Assembly: GCF_004365165.1 (NCBI RefSeq)
Contig: NZ_SOCH01000002.1
Coordinates: 62,001-126,000 of the forward strand
Reading direction: 5' to 3'
Source of the DNA: Metamycoplasma hyosynoviae
Lineage (GTDB): Bacteria; Bacillota_I; Bacilli_A; Mycoplasmatales; Metamycoplasmataceae
DNA: 64,000 bases
Position 1 is the stretch's first letter. The number at the start of each line of letters is the position of its first letter. The notes beneath the pieces are model-generated. The model saw only the letters and a program-made list of their open reading frames with translations, searched no databases and was not told the origin of the DNA. Shown one piece after another: positions 19,552-29,402 of this stretch. A program made the position numbers and the translations under genes.

Positions 19552-22383
19552 TTACTTTTTTCAGAAATCAACTATATACTTTTCAGAACCACCATTAAGT
19601 TTAAATTCGATAAAGATTTTTATAATCCCCCCCCCGGTTCCATCGGTCTCAACTTGTATTTGACCATAATTTCCAGAATCATCAGCTGCACGAATATGCT
19701 TTTTAAATTTTCCTCATTTTTCGTTAAATAATATTGATTTACCTATTATTACTGGATTTTTATCTTTTCTAGATTTTTTTAATGTTCAACCATTTCCATT
19801 ATTATTTTCTTCAAATCTTCTATGCCTAGTATTTGCTCCATTAGTTTCAAATCAATTTTTGATTGCATTAACATCATTTTGATAATTTGGTTCATTTGTG
19901 TCAACAGTAAACAATAATCCTTGTGCGGCCGCTTCTTCAATAGTTGTAGGATCGCTTGCTTTAAATCCCGATAATTCAAAACTTTTTTCTAGTATATTGG
20001 TTGTATCTGTAGCATCTTTAACTTTGACAGTTAATTTAGCTTTACCATTAGCCAACGGTTTAAGTGCAACAGTTTCGAATTCTATATTATTTGTCGATAA
20101 GAAAATTTTGTATTGTGAATTGTCTTTTGAATTGGTTATTACTTTTTGTGTTAGATCAGTATATTGTGCTATATATTCAGCAACCGTTTGTTGATCACTT
20201 ATACCATCTAGTTTTAAATCTTCTTCAAAAGCTTTAGGCAATTTATTCTCTTCAAATCCTAAAATTTCGTTGCTAAAAACTTTATTATGTGTAGCTTTTA
20301 CAATTTTTATTTCTAAGACACCGATTTTACTATCGCTATCTTTCTCTTTTAATGATACTTCTTGAATCTTAGCTCCTTGGCCTTCAAGTCAAAGTGAAAA
20401 TTCTGTTGAATCAATTTTAAATTCGATTTTTTCTTTTAATTTAGTTCCAAATTCACTTAAATATTTTTTAACTGTTTTGCCTGACTTTTCTTTTAAATCA
20501 ATTTTAGGTGTAGCTGATTGAAGTTTTGTAAATATTTCATCCAGGGTCAAATCAGCAAGAAACCCAACAATTTCTATTGATAATGACTTAGTTTGACCCG
20601 CTCTTTTTAGTGTAATTTCTAAAATACCGACATTGTTTGAGCCAACTTTTTGAGTTAATGTTGAACTTTCAACTTGAGTATTGTGTGAAGTTAATCATTC
20701 TACAAAGGTCTTAGATTCAATTGTATTATTGATTTGGTTATGAATAACGCCATTAAATTCTTCTGCAAATTGGCTAACTGTTTTAGTTTCTTTTCCAAAT
20801 AAATCAATCGGAGGATTTAACCCTTTAATTTGCGTGATTATTTGTTCGAGAGTAGTATCAGCTTTAAATCCTGAAATTTCACTAGTTATACTTTTTGTCT
20901 CAGAACCCTTCTTTATTTCGATTTCTAAAATTCCGACTGTTCCGCCGTCTTCTTTGGCTTCAAGTGTAACTAGATTAATCCATGCATTATTTTTTGCTAA
21001 TCATTTTTCAAATTCAATAGTTTCTACTTTAAATTGAATTTGTTCTTTTAAATCCGCGTTATGTTCAGCAACATATTGCGCTATTGTTTTATCGTTTTTG
21101 TCTTTTAAATCAAACGATGTAGTTTCTGCATTAATTTTAGCAATGATTTCGTCTAACGTTAAATCTTGTTCAAATCCTTGAATTTCTTGTGATAATGTTT
21201 TTGTTTCTAAATATTTTTTTAGTTTTATTTCTAAAATACCTATTTTCGAGTCGTTAACTTTTGGTTTTAAATCTACACCTACAATTTGTGTATTTACCGA
21301 ATTTAGTCATTCTTCTAATGATTTACCTTCAACTGAAAAAATAATTTGGGATTTTAAATCACTTGCATATGTAGTAGCATAATCATTTACTGTTTTACCA
21401 TCTTTATCTTTTAAATCAATTGGAGGAGTTTGGCTATTGATTTTGGCAATTATTTCTGTTAAAGTAATGTCTTCTTTAAAACCAGAAATTTCTTGACTTA
21501 AAATTTCAGAATCAGTTCCTTTTTTAAGTTTAATTTCTAAAATTCCCGACTTTCCATCACCATCTTTTGGTTTTAAAGAAATACTTTCAATTTCTATTCC
21601 TTGTTCACTTAAAAATGCTTCAAGCGATTTTTCTTCAATTTGAAATACAATTTGGGATTTTAAATCACTTGCATATGTAGTAGCATAATCATTTACTGTT
21701 TTACCATCTTTATCTTTTAAATCAATTGGAGGATTAACTGATTTAATTTGTTCTATGAATTTTGTAATTATAGTAGTTATTTTAAAACCAGAAATTTCAG
21801 TTTCCATAGTCTGTTTTTGTTCTCCTAATGAAAACTCAGATTTTAAAATAGCAATGCCTTGTTTTGCATCTTTAACTTCCAATGTGAATTTCGCGAATAA
21901 TTCATAAAAATGCAGAAATTCTTGCATATTTTTACCAATTGAAGTTTTTAATGTAATTTTTTTAGATAAATCATTTTCAAAATTAGTTTTATAATCTTCA
22001 ACTTTATATTTATCTTTTTCTTCTAAATCAATTGTTTTAATTTGCTTCAATATTACTTCAAGTTTTCTTGCAAAACCTGAAATTTTTAGATTGAATGGTT
22101 TTTTTGTGCCTTTATAATTTGGTGTTATACTTAATTCTACTTCACCAATTGCATCATCAAATTTTATAATTTTAGCAGTATACCTTACCTTATTTGATTT
22201 AGATTTTAATGTAATTTTTTCTAATACATCAGAAGCAAAGAATGTTGACTTAGTTTGTTTAAATTTGATATCAATATCCTGTTCATAATCAATTTTCTTA
22301 CAACTAACCAATAGTGGTATTCCTATTATCGGGGTTATAAGTGATCCTGTTAGGGTTAATAAATGTAACGACTTTTTCTGCAT
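19552..22383 (-). CDS. Modular variable surface lipoprotein with near-identical tandem repeats and a G9 tract
   Basis: This 943-aa lipoprotein starts MQKKSLHLLTLTGSLITPII and has lipobox LLVSC. It begins with the N-terminal cap shared by the cluster (DYEQDIDIKF..KSTFFASDVL..GEVELSITP), then at least seven repeats closing with SGFK or equivalent. Two of these are nearly identical (IDLKDKDGKTVNDYATTYAS twice). It ends in the shared C-terminal cap (GLLFTVDTNEPNYQ...WGKFKKHIRA...KYIVDFWKK). The coding strand carries nine G at 19635-19627, giving Gly-Gly-Gly 24 residues from the C-terminus; at this length the cap is in frame. A one-base slip would rewrite the last beta strand. Length variation through the 85-bp repeats is also possible. 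Function beyond surface exposure is not known. Confidence 0.85.
19627..19635 (-). repeat. Homopolymeric G9 (C9 on plus) tract near the 3' end of a lipoprotein gene
   Basis: Nine consecutive C on plus within codons for the C-terminal cap. It is the longest C/G run I noticed in the window and is expected to be mutation-prone. Confidence 0.85.
21343..21427 (-). repeat. 85-bp perfect direct repeat, copy 1
   Basis: Identical over 85 bases with 21649-21733, offset 306 bases (102 codons), inside the coding sequence of the 19552-22383 lipoprotein. Confidence 0.9.
21649..21733 (-). repeat. 85-bp perfect direct repeat, copy 2
   Basis: Second copy of the repeat at 21343-21427. Recombination between the two would delete or add exactly one 102-residue unit in frame. 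Confidence 0.9.
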
Positions 22384-22394
22384 TTTATTTCTCT

Positions 22395-22421
22395 CTATAA
22401 TTTTTATTACTAAAATTATAG
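22395..22421 (-). promoter_or_regulatory. Inverted repeat with TATAAT-containing arms before a lipoprotein gene
   Basis: Ten-base perfect arms CTATAATTTT / AAAATTATAG with a 7-base spacer lie 12 bases before the ATG at 22383. Each arm contains a TATAAT. It may be a promoter/operator or an mRNA leader hairpin. Confidence 0.4.
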
Positions 22422-22483
22422 TTCATTATTCCTCATATATTGCCATTAAGTCGATAAAAAACATCTTGTATTAAGGTAAATAT

Positions 22484-24463
22484 TTATTTACTATTTTCAG
22501 ATTCTTTTTCTCAGAATACTACTTCATAAACTTTGTTTGAACTATCATTGACAAGTTTAAATTTAATTAATATTTTTGTTATTTCGCTTCCGTTTTTGAC
22601 AAAATGCATTATGGCATAATTTTCATTATTTGATTCAGATAATATAACTTCATTGTATTTTAAATTCAAATTTATGTCATCAAAAATTAATCAATTAAGT
22701 TTAAATGAAATATTCTTCAAATCCTTTTCGATGATTTGAAAATTGTCATTTGAATCTTGAATAATTTTTCCAGAATATATATTTTTTTTATTTGCTCAAT
22801 TTTTTAATTTAATAATTTCTTCTGAATATTCATTATTGTCTTTCAAGGGATATAACAATTCATTTTTTTCAGCAAGTTCTTTTGCTTTTTTATTTAATTC
22901 ATTTGTATGTTTTTTAGAATGAAAACCACTAATTTCAAATTCTTTACTAAAACTTGTTGGTGTGAATTTATCCGATGTATATTCAATTGTTAATTTTATT
23001 TTTGTATCATCTTTTTCAGAAACTATAAGTTTATTTTTTCTTAATTCAATTTGATAATCTTTGAATTTCTTATTATATTGATCAAAGTTCTTAATAAAAG
23101 CTTGTAATTGTGAATCTTTATACTTATCTATAAATGCTTGTGATTTTTGAGTTCTATCATCAATTTCTATGTTTTCATTTTTATTTACAATATCTTGTAT
23201 AGATATTGATTTAAATTTATTACTTGCTTCATAATTAGTAGTTATCTCTTCATTATTTTCCAGATTTTTTATAGTAACAAATATTGAATAATTTCCAGTT
23301 GTGTAGTTTTTAACTTGGATTTTTACATTCTTAATTTCTATTTTTTTAGTTTTTAACTCACTAACTAATTTAGCATTATCAAAATTTTTTGCAATGATTT
23401 TTGATTTTAAATCATTGTGTTGCATCTTATATTCTACTGGATCTAAGTTTTCTGTTCCTTCTAATGAAACATTAATTAATACTTCATCAAGTGCTTTTGC
23501 AATTTGATCTTCTTTAAATCCTGATACATTTCCATCAACTTCTCTAAGTTTATTATTTGATTTATTTTTTAAAATAAATTTAACTGTTCCAGTACCTTTA
23601 GCAGCAAAAGTGATTTGAAGTTTCACATTGTAAATTTCGATGTCTTTATTTTCTTCTAAATATTTTTTCAAATCTTTGCCTATTTTATGGAACTTCAACT
23701 TTTCTTTTAAATTATTACCAAATTGTTTTTGATATTGAGAAATTGTATGTTTTTCTTTATCTACTAAATCAACTGTACCAAGTTCATTAATAACTTTATC
23801 TAATAAAGTATCAGCCACATAAGGTGAGGGAGTTATGTGGGCATATATTTTCTTAAACCCTGAAATTTCATATGCTATTTCTTTTACTTCATTATTTAAT
23901 TCAAACTTTATTTTTAATACCGCAATACCTAATTCTTTATTTTTAGTTTCTAGTTTTGGTGTTGAAACTATTTTATGGCGAGTTAAAAACTCTTGCATTT
24001 TCTTACCATTAATAGTAATTTTATTTGCTAGATCACTACCTTTAAAACTATCAACATATTCTTCTATTGTCTTAGTTTGTTTTTCGCTTAAATCAACATT
24101 TTGAATTTTATGTAAAATTTCTTCAAGTGGTGTCATCTTATTTTTTTTAAAACCATCAAAAGTTAAATTGAATCTTTTTTCGACTTTACCTTTATAAATG
24201 GGAGTAATCATAAGTTCAACTATACCTTTTGTATCATCAGCTTTTACTATACTTAGGTTGTATTTAACTTTCAAAGAAGCAGATGTAGCTTCTAAATATT
24301 TCAAAATTTCAGAAGCTAAAATTTCATTTTTATCTCTTTTAAAAGAAATTTTTATATCTTTTTCGTAGTTAACTTTTCAACAACTTATTGAAAGTGTTGA
24401 AGCAACAATTGGTGAAAATAACATCATTCCAATTAATAATGAATTGTGTTTATTTTTATTCAT
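22484..24463 (-). CDS. Modular surface lipoprotein, family member 2
   Basis: This 659-aa lipoprotein starts MNKNKHNSLLIGMMLFSPIV with Cys28 after SISC (next Trp is TGA). It follows the cluster plan: the N-cap (NYEKDIKISFKRDKNEILAS...GIVELMITP...FDGFKKN), then several repeats ending in GFK, then the C-cap with YAIMHF and a terminal NKVYEVVFWEKESENSK. A strong AAGGAG box and a TATAAT at 24504-24509 precede it. Repeats here are more diverged than in its downstream neighbour. It is 100 bases from the 22383 gene with no clear terminator between them. Confidence 0.85.
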
Positions 24464-24503
24464 TTTAACTCCTTTTTATGGTTAATTTTTTCAAAACCTA
24501 GAT

Positions 24504-24509
24504 ATTATA
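24504..24509 (-). promoter_or_regulatory. -10 box of family member 2
   Basis: A perfect TATAAT on the minus strand lies about 41 bases before the ATG at 24463. Confidence 0.45.
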
Positions 24510-24890
24510 AATAAATTTTTGTTACGACCAAAAATTGGCAGTAATAAAAATCAATATACAGTATTGAATTTATAATTTTTAATCCAACTCTTTATTTGCT
24601 ATGCAAATAAAATTAAATTAATAGTATGTTAGAAGTACATTAGTTAATAATTATTTATGCAATTATCGAAATACTTAAAATGAAGTATAGGGTAGATTAA
24701 AAACATATTATAAGTACATTATATTTTTTTCATATGTAATAAAAAAACACTTTAATAAAATGCAAATTTCTCAAAACATATATTTAAAGTAGATTAATGA
24801 ATAATTAATTTGTATAACTCTCAAAGATCATAAGTATGTTGAAAATAAACTCAAAGTATATTAGTAAATAATTATCTTTTTATTGAACAT

Positions 24891-24920
24891 ACATTAAAAA
24901 ATAAAAAGCCAAATGGCTTT
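24891..24920 (-). terminator. Terminator of family member 3
   Basis: A 6-bp stem AAAGCC / GGCTTT with a four-base loop, followed on minus by TTATTTTTT, begins 4 bases after the stop codon. Confidence 0.7.
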
Positions 24921-24924
24921 AAGT

Positions 24925-27342
24925 TTATTGATTGCTCTTATTTCAAAATTCTAATTCATAGATTTTGTTGTTGGGTTCTTTTGCTATTCTGAATCTAATA
25001 GTTATTTTTGTAATTTCTCCACCTTCTTTTTGAAAATACATTCTTGCATACTTTTCTTTTACATCATTAGGATGTTTTACAACATCACTATATTTTCAAT
25101 TATTGTCAAAGTTATTGAAACTTAATGAATTAATTCATTCGGCTGGTTCTATATTATTTAGCCTTATTTGTCATAAACCGTTTAAATATATTAATATTCC
25201 TTCTTTATTATATTTCTTGTATCATTTTTTCAATCTTTCAACATCAGATTTATATTCATAATGCTTTCTATCAACTACAATCAATAAATCTTTATCAGCT
25301 GCATCTTCAAACGATGAAGGCTCATACTCATATTTTTTAAACCCTTTTATTTCATATTCTTTTTCAAATGATTTATTTGTGAACTTTTCTGAATCATATT
25401 TTAATTTTAATTTGACTGAATTTTGTTCATTATTATGAGATACATCACCTATTGATATTTTTATATTGTAATCATTTACTTTATTACTATAGAAAACATA
25501 ATTTTTTATATTTCTTGGTAGTTCTTTTTCATATTTTTTAATTCATTTTTTAGCAGTTATGGTTTTATCATCAACATCAATATTTGATATATGTTTTTCA
25601 ACAATTTCTTGTATTGATGTTTTCTTGAAAAAATTTATTGGGTTTATTTCTTTTGTTTGGCTTTCTGTAGAATTTAGTTTCGAGATAGTTATTGATAATT
25701 TATATGTGCCATTTTCAAAATTAAAATCATCCAAAATTTCAACTTTTTCTAAAGAAATGTTTCTCTTTTTTAATTCTCCAATTAATTGGGCATTATTTTT
25801 ATCTTTTGTAACCAATTGATTCATTAGATTATTTTCATTATCTTTTCTATATTCAACTGAATCTTTCTTATCTGCTTCACTTAATTGAATTTCTTTTAAA
25901 AGAGTATCAAATGCTTCTGATAATATATCACCTACAAAAATATTTTTTAGTTCAAATGATTTATTAATCGAACTCCCATTATTTTTTGAAAGTTTAATGT
26001 TCAACATTCCACTTTTAGGTTCATTTTCTTTTTTAAGAAGTTCAATTATAGGATTAATATTATTTTCTTCAAAATATTTTTTTAGATCTTTAATTTGTTC
26101 ATTACTTGATTTTATTTTTGATAGTAAATCAAGATTTTCATTTTTATATTCTTCAAATGTTTTCCCAGATGTATTTTCCAATGATAATTCACCTAAATTT
26201 TCAATAATTTCTGAAAGTGAAATATCTTTGACAAAGCCTGCAATTGGATAAGTTCTTTCGACAAATTTATTATTTTTGCTAAATACTATTTTTAAGGTCG
26301 CTTTTGTGCTATCTTCTGAATTTGGGATTAGTTCAATTTGAATTTTTATTTCATTATTAGTTAAATATTTTTCTACACTATCAATTTTTGGATTATTAGA
26401 TTTTAATTTTTCAGTAGTTAAATTTTTATTAACTAATTTGTAATTTGCAAATGTTGAATTTCTAATATCCTTAAGTGAGACATCTTTTAATTCATTAACA
26501 TAATCATTCAAATCCAATGTTTTCTTAAATCCTGAAATATCAAAACTTTTAGTTATTGTCTCACTATCTTTTTTAAATTGAATTTGTAGTTCAGCTTTTG
26601 TACTATCATTAGATTTTTCTTTTATTGAAGTTTTAACTTCAATACCATTTTTATTCAAATACTTTTGAATAAAATTTGTTTCATTAGAATTTAGGGAAAT
26701 TAACTGTGATTTTAAATCAGGAAATTTATTCAAATATTCATCGATGGTTTTATTTTCTTTTTCTTTTAAATCAAGGTTAGTAATTTTTTCAACAACATCT
26801 TTTAAATTAGTTTTTGAAACTGATTTAAAACCGCTAAAGGTTAAATCAAATGTTTCTTGTGATCTTCCATTATGAATAGGTGTAATTCTAATTTCTAGAT
26901 TGCCCTGACTATCATCAAAATTTAGTATTTCATAATCATATGTTGTTTTTCTAGATTTAGACAGAATTTGAATTTCAGATGAAATTTGTGAAGGCAATAT
27001 AGAAGATTTATCTTTTTTAAAGATAATTTGCAAATCATTTTTGAAATCTAATTTAGATGTTTCTTTTTGATTATCTCCGCGAGTTTCTTTTAACTTTTGT
27101 TCTTGCTCTTCTTGTGGTTTTGTTTCTTGAATTTCTTTTTGATTTTTTTCTTGTGAATCTTCTTTTATATCCTCTTGGGATGAGTTTTTCCTGGGAGGCT
27201 TATATTCTGGGAACTTTTCAAGTTCTTTATTGTCTTTTTCAATATTTAAATTATTTTTACAACTTACCAAAATTGGTATAGAAACAATTGAAATAAATGA
27301 ACTAATACCAAAAATCAGTAAACTTTTATTCTTCAATTTCAT
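24925..27342 (-). CDS. Modular surface lipoprotein, family member 3, with charged linker
   Basis: This 805-aa lipoprotein starts MKLKNKSLLIFGISSFISIV with lipobox ILVSC. Unlike its relatives it has a Glu/Lys/Gln-rich spacer of about 65 residues (SQEDIKEDSQEKNQKEIQ) before the N-cap, which would hold the folded part away from the membrane. Repeats closing with GFK follow (SGFKSVSK, SGFKKTLD, AGFVKDIS), then a C-cap ending KIYELEFWNKSNQ. The conserved aromatic and Trp codons of the cap include several TGA. A perfect 9-bp palindrome lies 44 bases upstream of the ATG. Confidence 0.85.
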
Positions 27343-27385
27343 ATGTTAATTCTCTTGTTTTTTATGTATAAAAGTAATTTATTTG

Positions 27386-27406
27386 TTTGTATTTTATAAA
27401 TACAAA
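27386..27406 (-). promoter_or_regulatory. Palindrome upstream of family member 3
   Basis: TTTGTATTT-TAT-AAATACAAA is a perfect 9-bp inverted repeat 44 bases before the ATG at 27342. It is well placed for an operator or promoter element, but no regulator is identified. Confidence 0.4.
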
Positions 27407-27504
27407 CCTATAACCTCAAAAAAACGGGAGAATTATAACATCATTTATTTTCCAGAATAAAGAAAATTAAATTGTTTCATCAAGTATAAAAAGTCAAAAA
27501 TAAA

Positions 27505-27542
27505 TGCAAAAAAATATAGTAGAGAGATTTTCTACTATATTT
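27505..27542 (-). terminator. Terminator of the frameshifted lipoprotein gene
   Basis: A 12-bp perfect stem AAATATAGTAGA / TCTACTATATTT with a 7-base loop is followed by seven T on the minus strand, 10 bases after the stop. Confidence 0.85.
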
Positions 27543-27551
27543 AAGACTAAA

Positions 27552-29226
27552 TTATGATTTTGTTCAAAAATCTACTTTATATACCTTATTGCCACCATCT
27601 TTAACTTTAAACTCTATGTAGATTTTTTCAACTTCGTTAGTGCCCGATTTTGTTTCAATATTAATTTGAGCGAACTTGCCGTTACCTTTAGCTGGTTTTA
27701 TAACATCTTTGTATTTGCCTCATTTTTCATCAAATTTAATAGATGTACCAATATTAACTATAATTGCACTAGTACCACTTTTTGACTTCAAAGTTCAAGT
27801 TCCGCTTGATTTTTCATCTAATCTTCTACTACTTTCTAGTGTGTTTGGCTTACTAAAAAAATCTTTAATAGCTTCTACATCTGCATCATAAGTAGACGCT
27901 GTCTTATCAACTGTAATTAATTTGCCTTGTTCAGCAGCTTCCTTTGCATTCTTTGGCTCAGTTGGTGTTGGTGGTTGTGGAGGTTCTGGTGTAGTTGATT
28001 TTTCTTTAAATCCATCTAATACAAATGTTTCTTCAAGAACTTTACTTGGATCAGATGTACTTTTTACTTTAACTTTTAAATTAGCTTTTGTACCACCAGC
28101 TGATTCTAATGTTACTGTATCTAATTCAATTTCATTTTCTTCAAGATAATTGGTATATTCTTCATTTGATTTTGTAGTAGTTTTAACTTGGATTTTTAAA
28201 TTAGGATGTTCTTGCTTATAATCATCAACAGTTTTATCTGATGAAATACCATCAAGAGTTAAAGGTTCTTCAAAAGCTTTATTTAATTCAATTGAAGGTT
28301 GTTGCGCATTTTCTTTAAAACCAGTAATTTCTTTTGTGATTGTTTCGCTTTTAGAATCTTTAGTAATTGTAATTTTTAAAATTCCAATTTTCGGGTCATT
28401 TGATTTAGCTTCTAAAATAATATTTCCGATTTCAAAACCTTCATCTGTTAAATAATCATTTCAGTTTTTACCTTCAACTTTACAAGTGATTTTATCTTTT
28501 AAGATAGAACCATATGCAGTATTATAATCATCAATTGTTTTATCAGATTTATCTGATAAATCCATTGGGGGCGTAGCACTAAGAATTTTGTCAATTACTA
28601 ACGTAAAGGTATTATCAAATAAAAATCCAGATATTTCAAATTCTTTAGTTTCTATTTGATCACCTAATTTAAATTGAACATTTAAAGTTCCAATACCTTT
28701 TGCTAAATCCTTAATTTTTAAATTGGCATTAGCATCTAATTTGTATTTGGTCAAAAAAGCAGATAAAGTTAAATCTTTTGAAGTTTTAACTACAACTTTG
28801 TCTTTTAAAGTGGTAGAAAATTTAGAAATATAATCATCAACTTTGTACTTTTCTTTTTCAGTTAAATATAAAGATTTAACATCTTTTAAAACTTCAAATA
28901 ATTTAATTTTAAAACCAATTAGTTTTAATTCAAAAGCTGTTTGAAGTTTATTATTTTCAATTGGTGTAATTTTTACTATAGCTTCACCAGTTTTATCATT
29001 AGAACTAACTAATTCAACTTCGTATTTTACCTTACCTGATTTGGAACCAAACTTAATAATACTTTGACATTCAGAAGCAAAAATAGTAGATTTATCTTTT
29101 GTAAAATCTTCTTTTACGTCTTTTTTTATAATCAATATTTTTGCAACTAACTAATAAAGGTGTGCTTATTATTGGTATTAGAATGCTAGTATTCAAAACC
29201 AATAAAGCCGAAACTTTTTTAGTCAT
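27552..29226 (-). pseudogene. Modular surface lipoprotein, family member 4, frameshifted at an A7 tract (phase-off or broken)
   Basis: The ATG at 29226 opens a full signal peptide (MTKKVSALLVLNTSILIPII, lipobox LLVSC) and the cap start KNIDYKK, but the frame then shifts at seven A (plus-strand T7, 29121-29127) and stops at TAA 29092 after 44 residues. The body in the other frame continues the cap as DVKEDFTKDKSTIFAS and runs through repeats and a Pro/Thr-rich linker (PEPPQPPTPTEP) to the C-cap ending NKVYKVDFWTKS at 27552. Six A would restore one frame, exactly matching relatives (IDYQKDV, IDYEQDI). No Shine-Dalgarno is visible before the ATG. The downstream coding part has no stop, so the break looks recent or reversible; an assembly error is the main alternative. 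Confidence 0.8.
29121..29127 (-). repeat. A7 tract (T7 on plus) at the frameshift site
   Basis: Seven A on the coding strand separate the signal-peptide frame from the body frame of the 27552-29226 lipoprotein gene. Confidence 0.8.
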
Positions 29227-29352
29227 AATTTTTTTTACTATTAATATCTTTTCGTAAATTTTTTTGTCATTTTTTCTTCTTGTATAAAATTATACCTTTT
29301 AAAATCTAAAACAAAAGGTAAGCATAGCTTAAATAGATAAAAAACAATTTTT

Positions 29353-29390
29353 GGAAAAACTAAAAATCAGACCGATTTGATCTGATTTTT
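29353..29390 (-). terminator. Terminator of family member 5
   Basis: A 10-bp perfect stem AAAAATCAGA / TCTGATTTTT with a 9-base loop lies 13 bases after the stop codon, followed by AGTTTTT on minus. Confidence 0.85.
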
Positions 29391-29402
29391 AAAGTTAATT
29401 GA

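Larger units (their letters stand above)
24464..24924. other. Intergenic region with three imperfect 22-base repeats
   Basis: No gene is seen in these 461 bases. A 22-base motif, consensus AAGTAnATTAnTnAATAATTA, occurs on plus at 24633-24654, 24787-24808 and 24854-24875. The terminator of the next gene lies at 24891-24920 and the promoter of family member 2 at 24504-24509. Confidence 0.55.

Noticed and set aside
19779-19979. 66-aa minus-strand frame within the lipoprotein at 19552-22383
   Set aside because: It overlaps the C-cap in another frame. The cap frame continues through TGA Trp at 19852-19854 and matches the sister proteins, so this one is a shadow.
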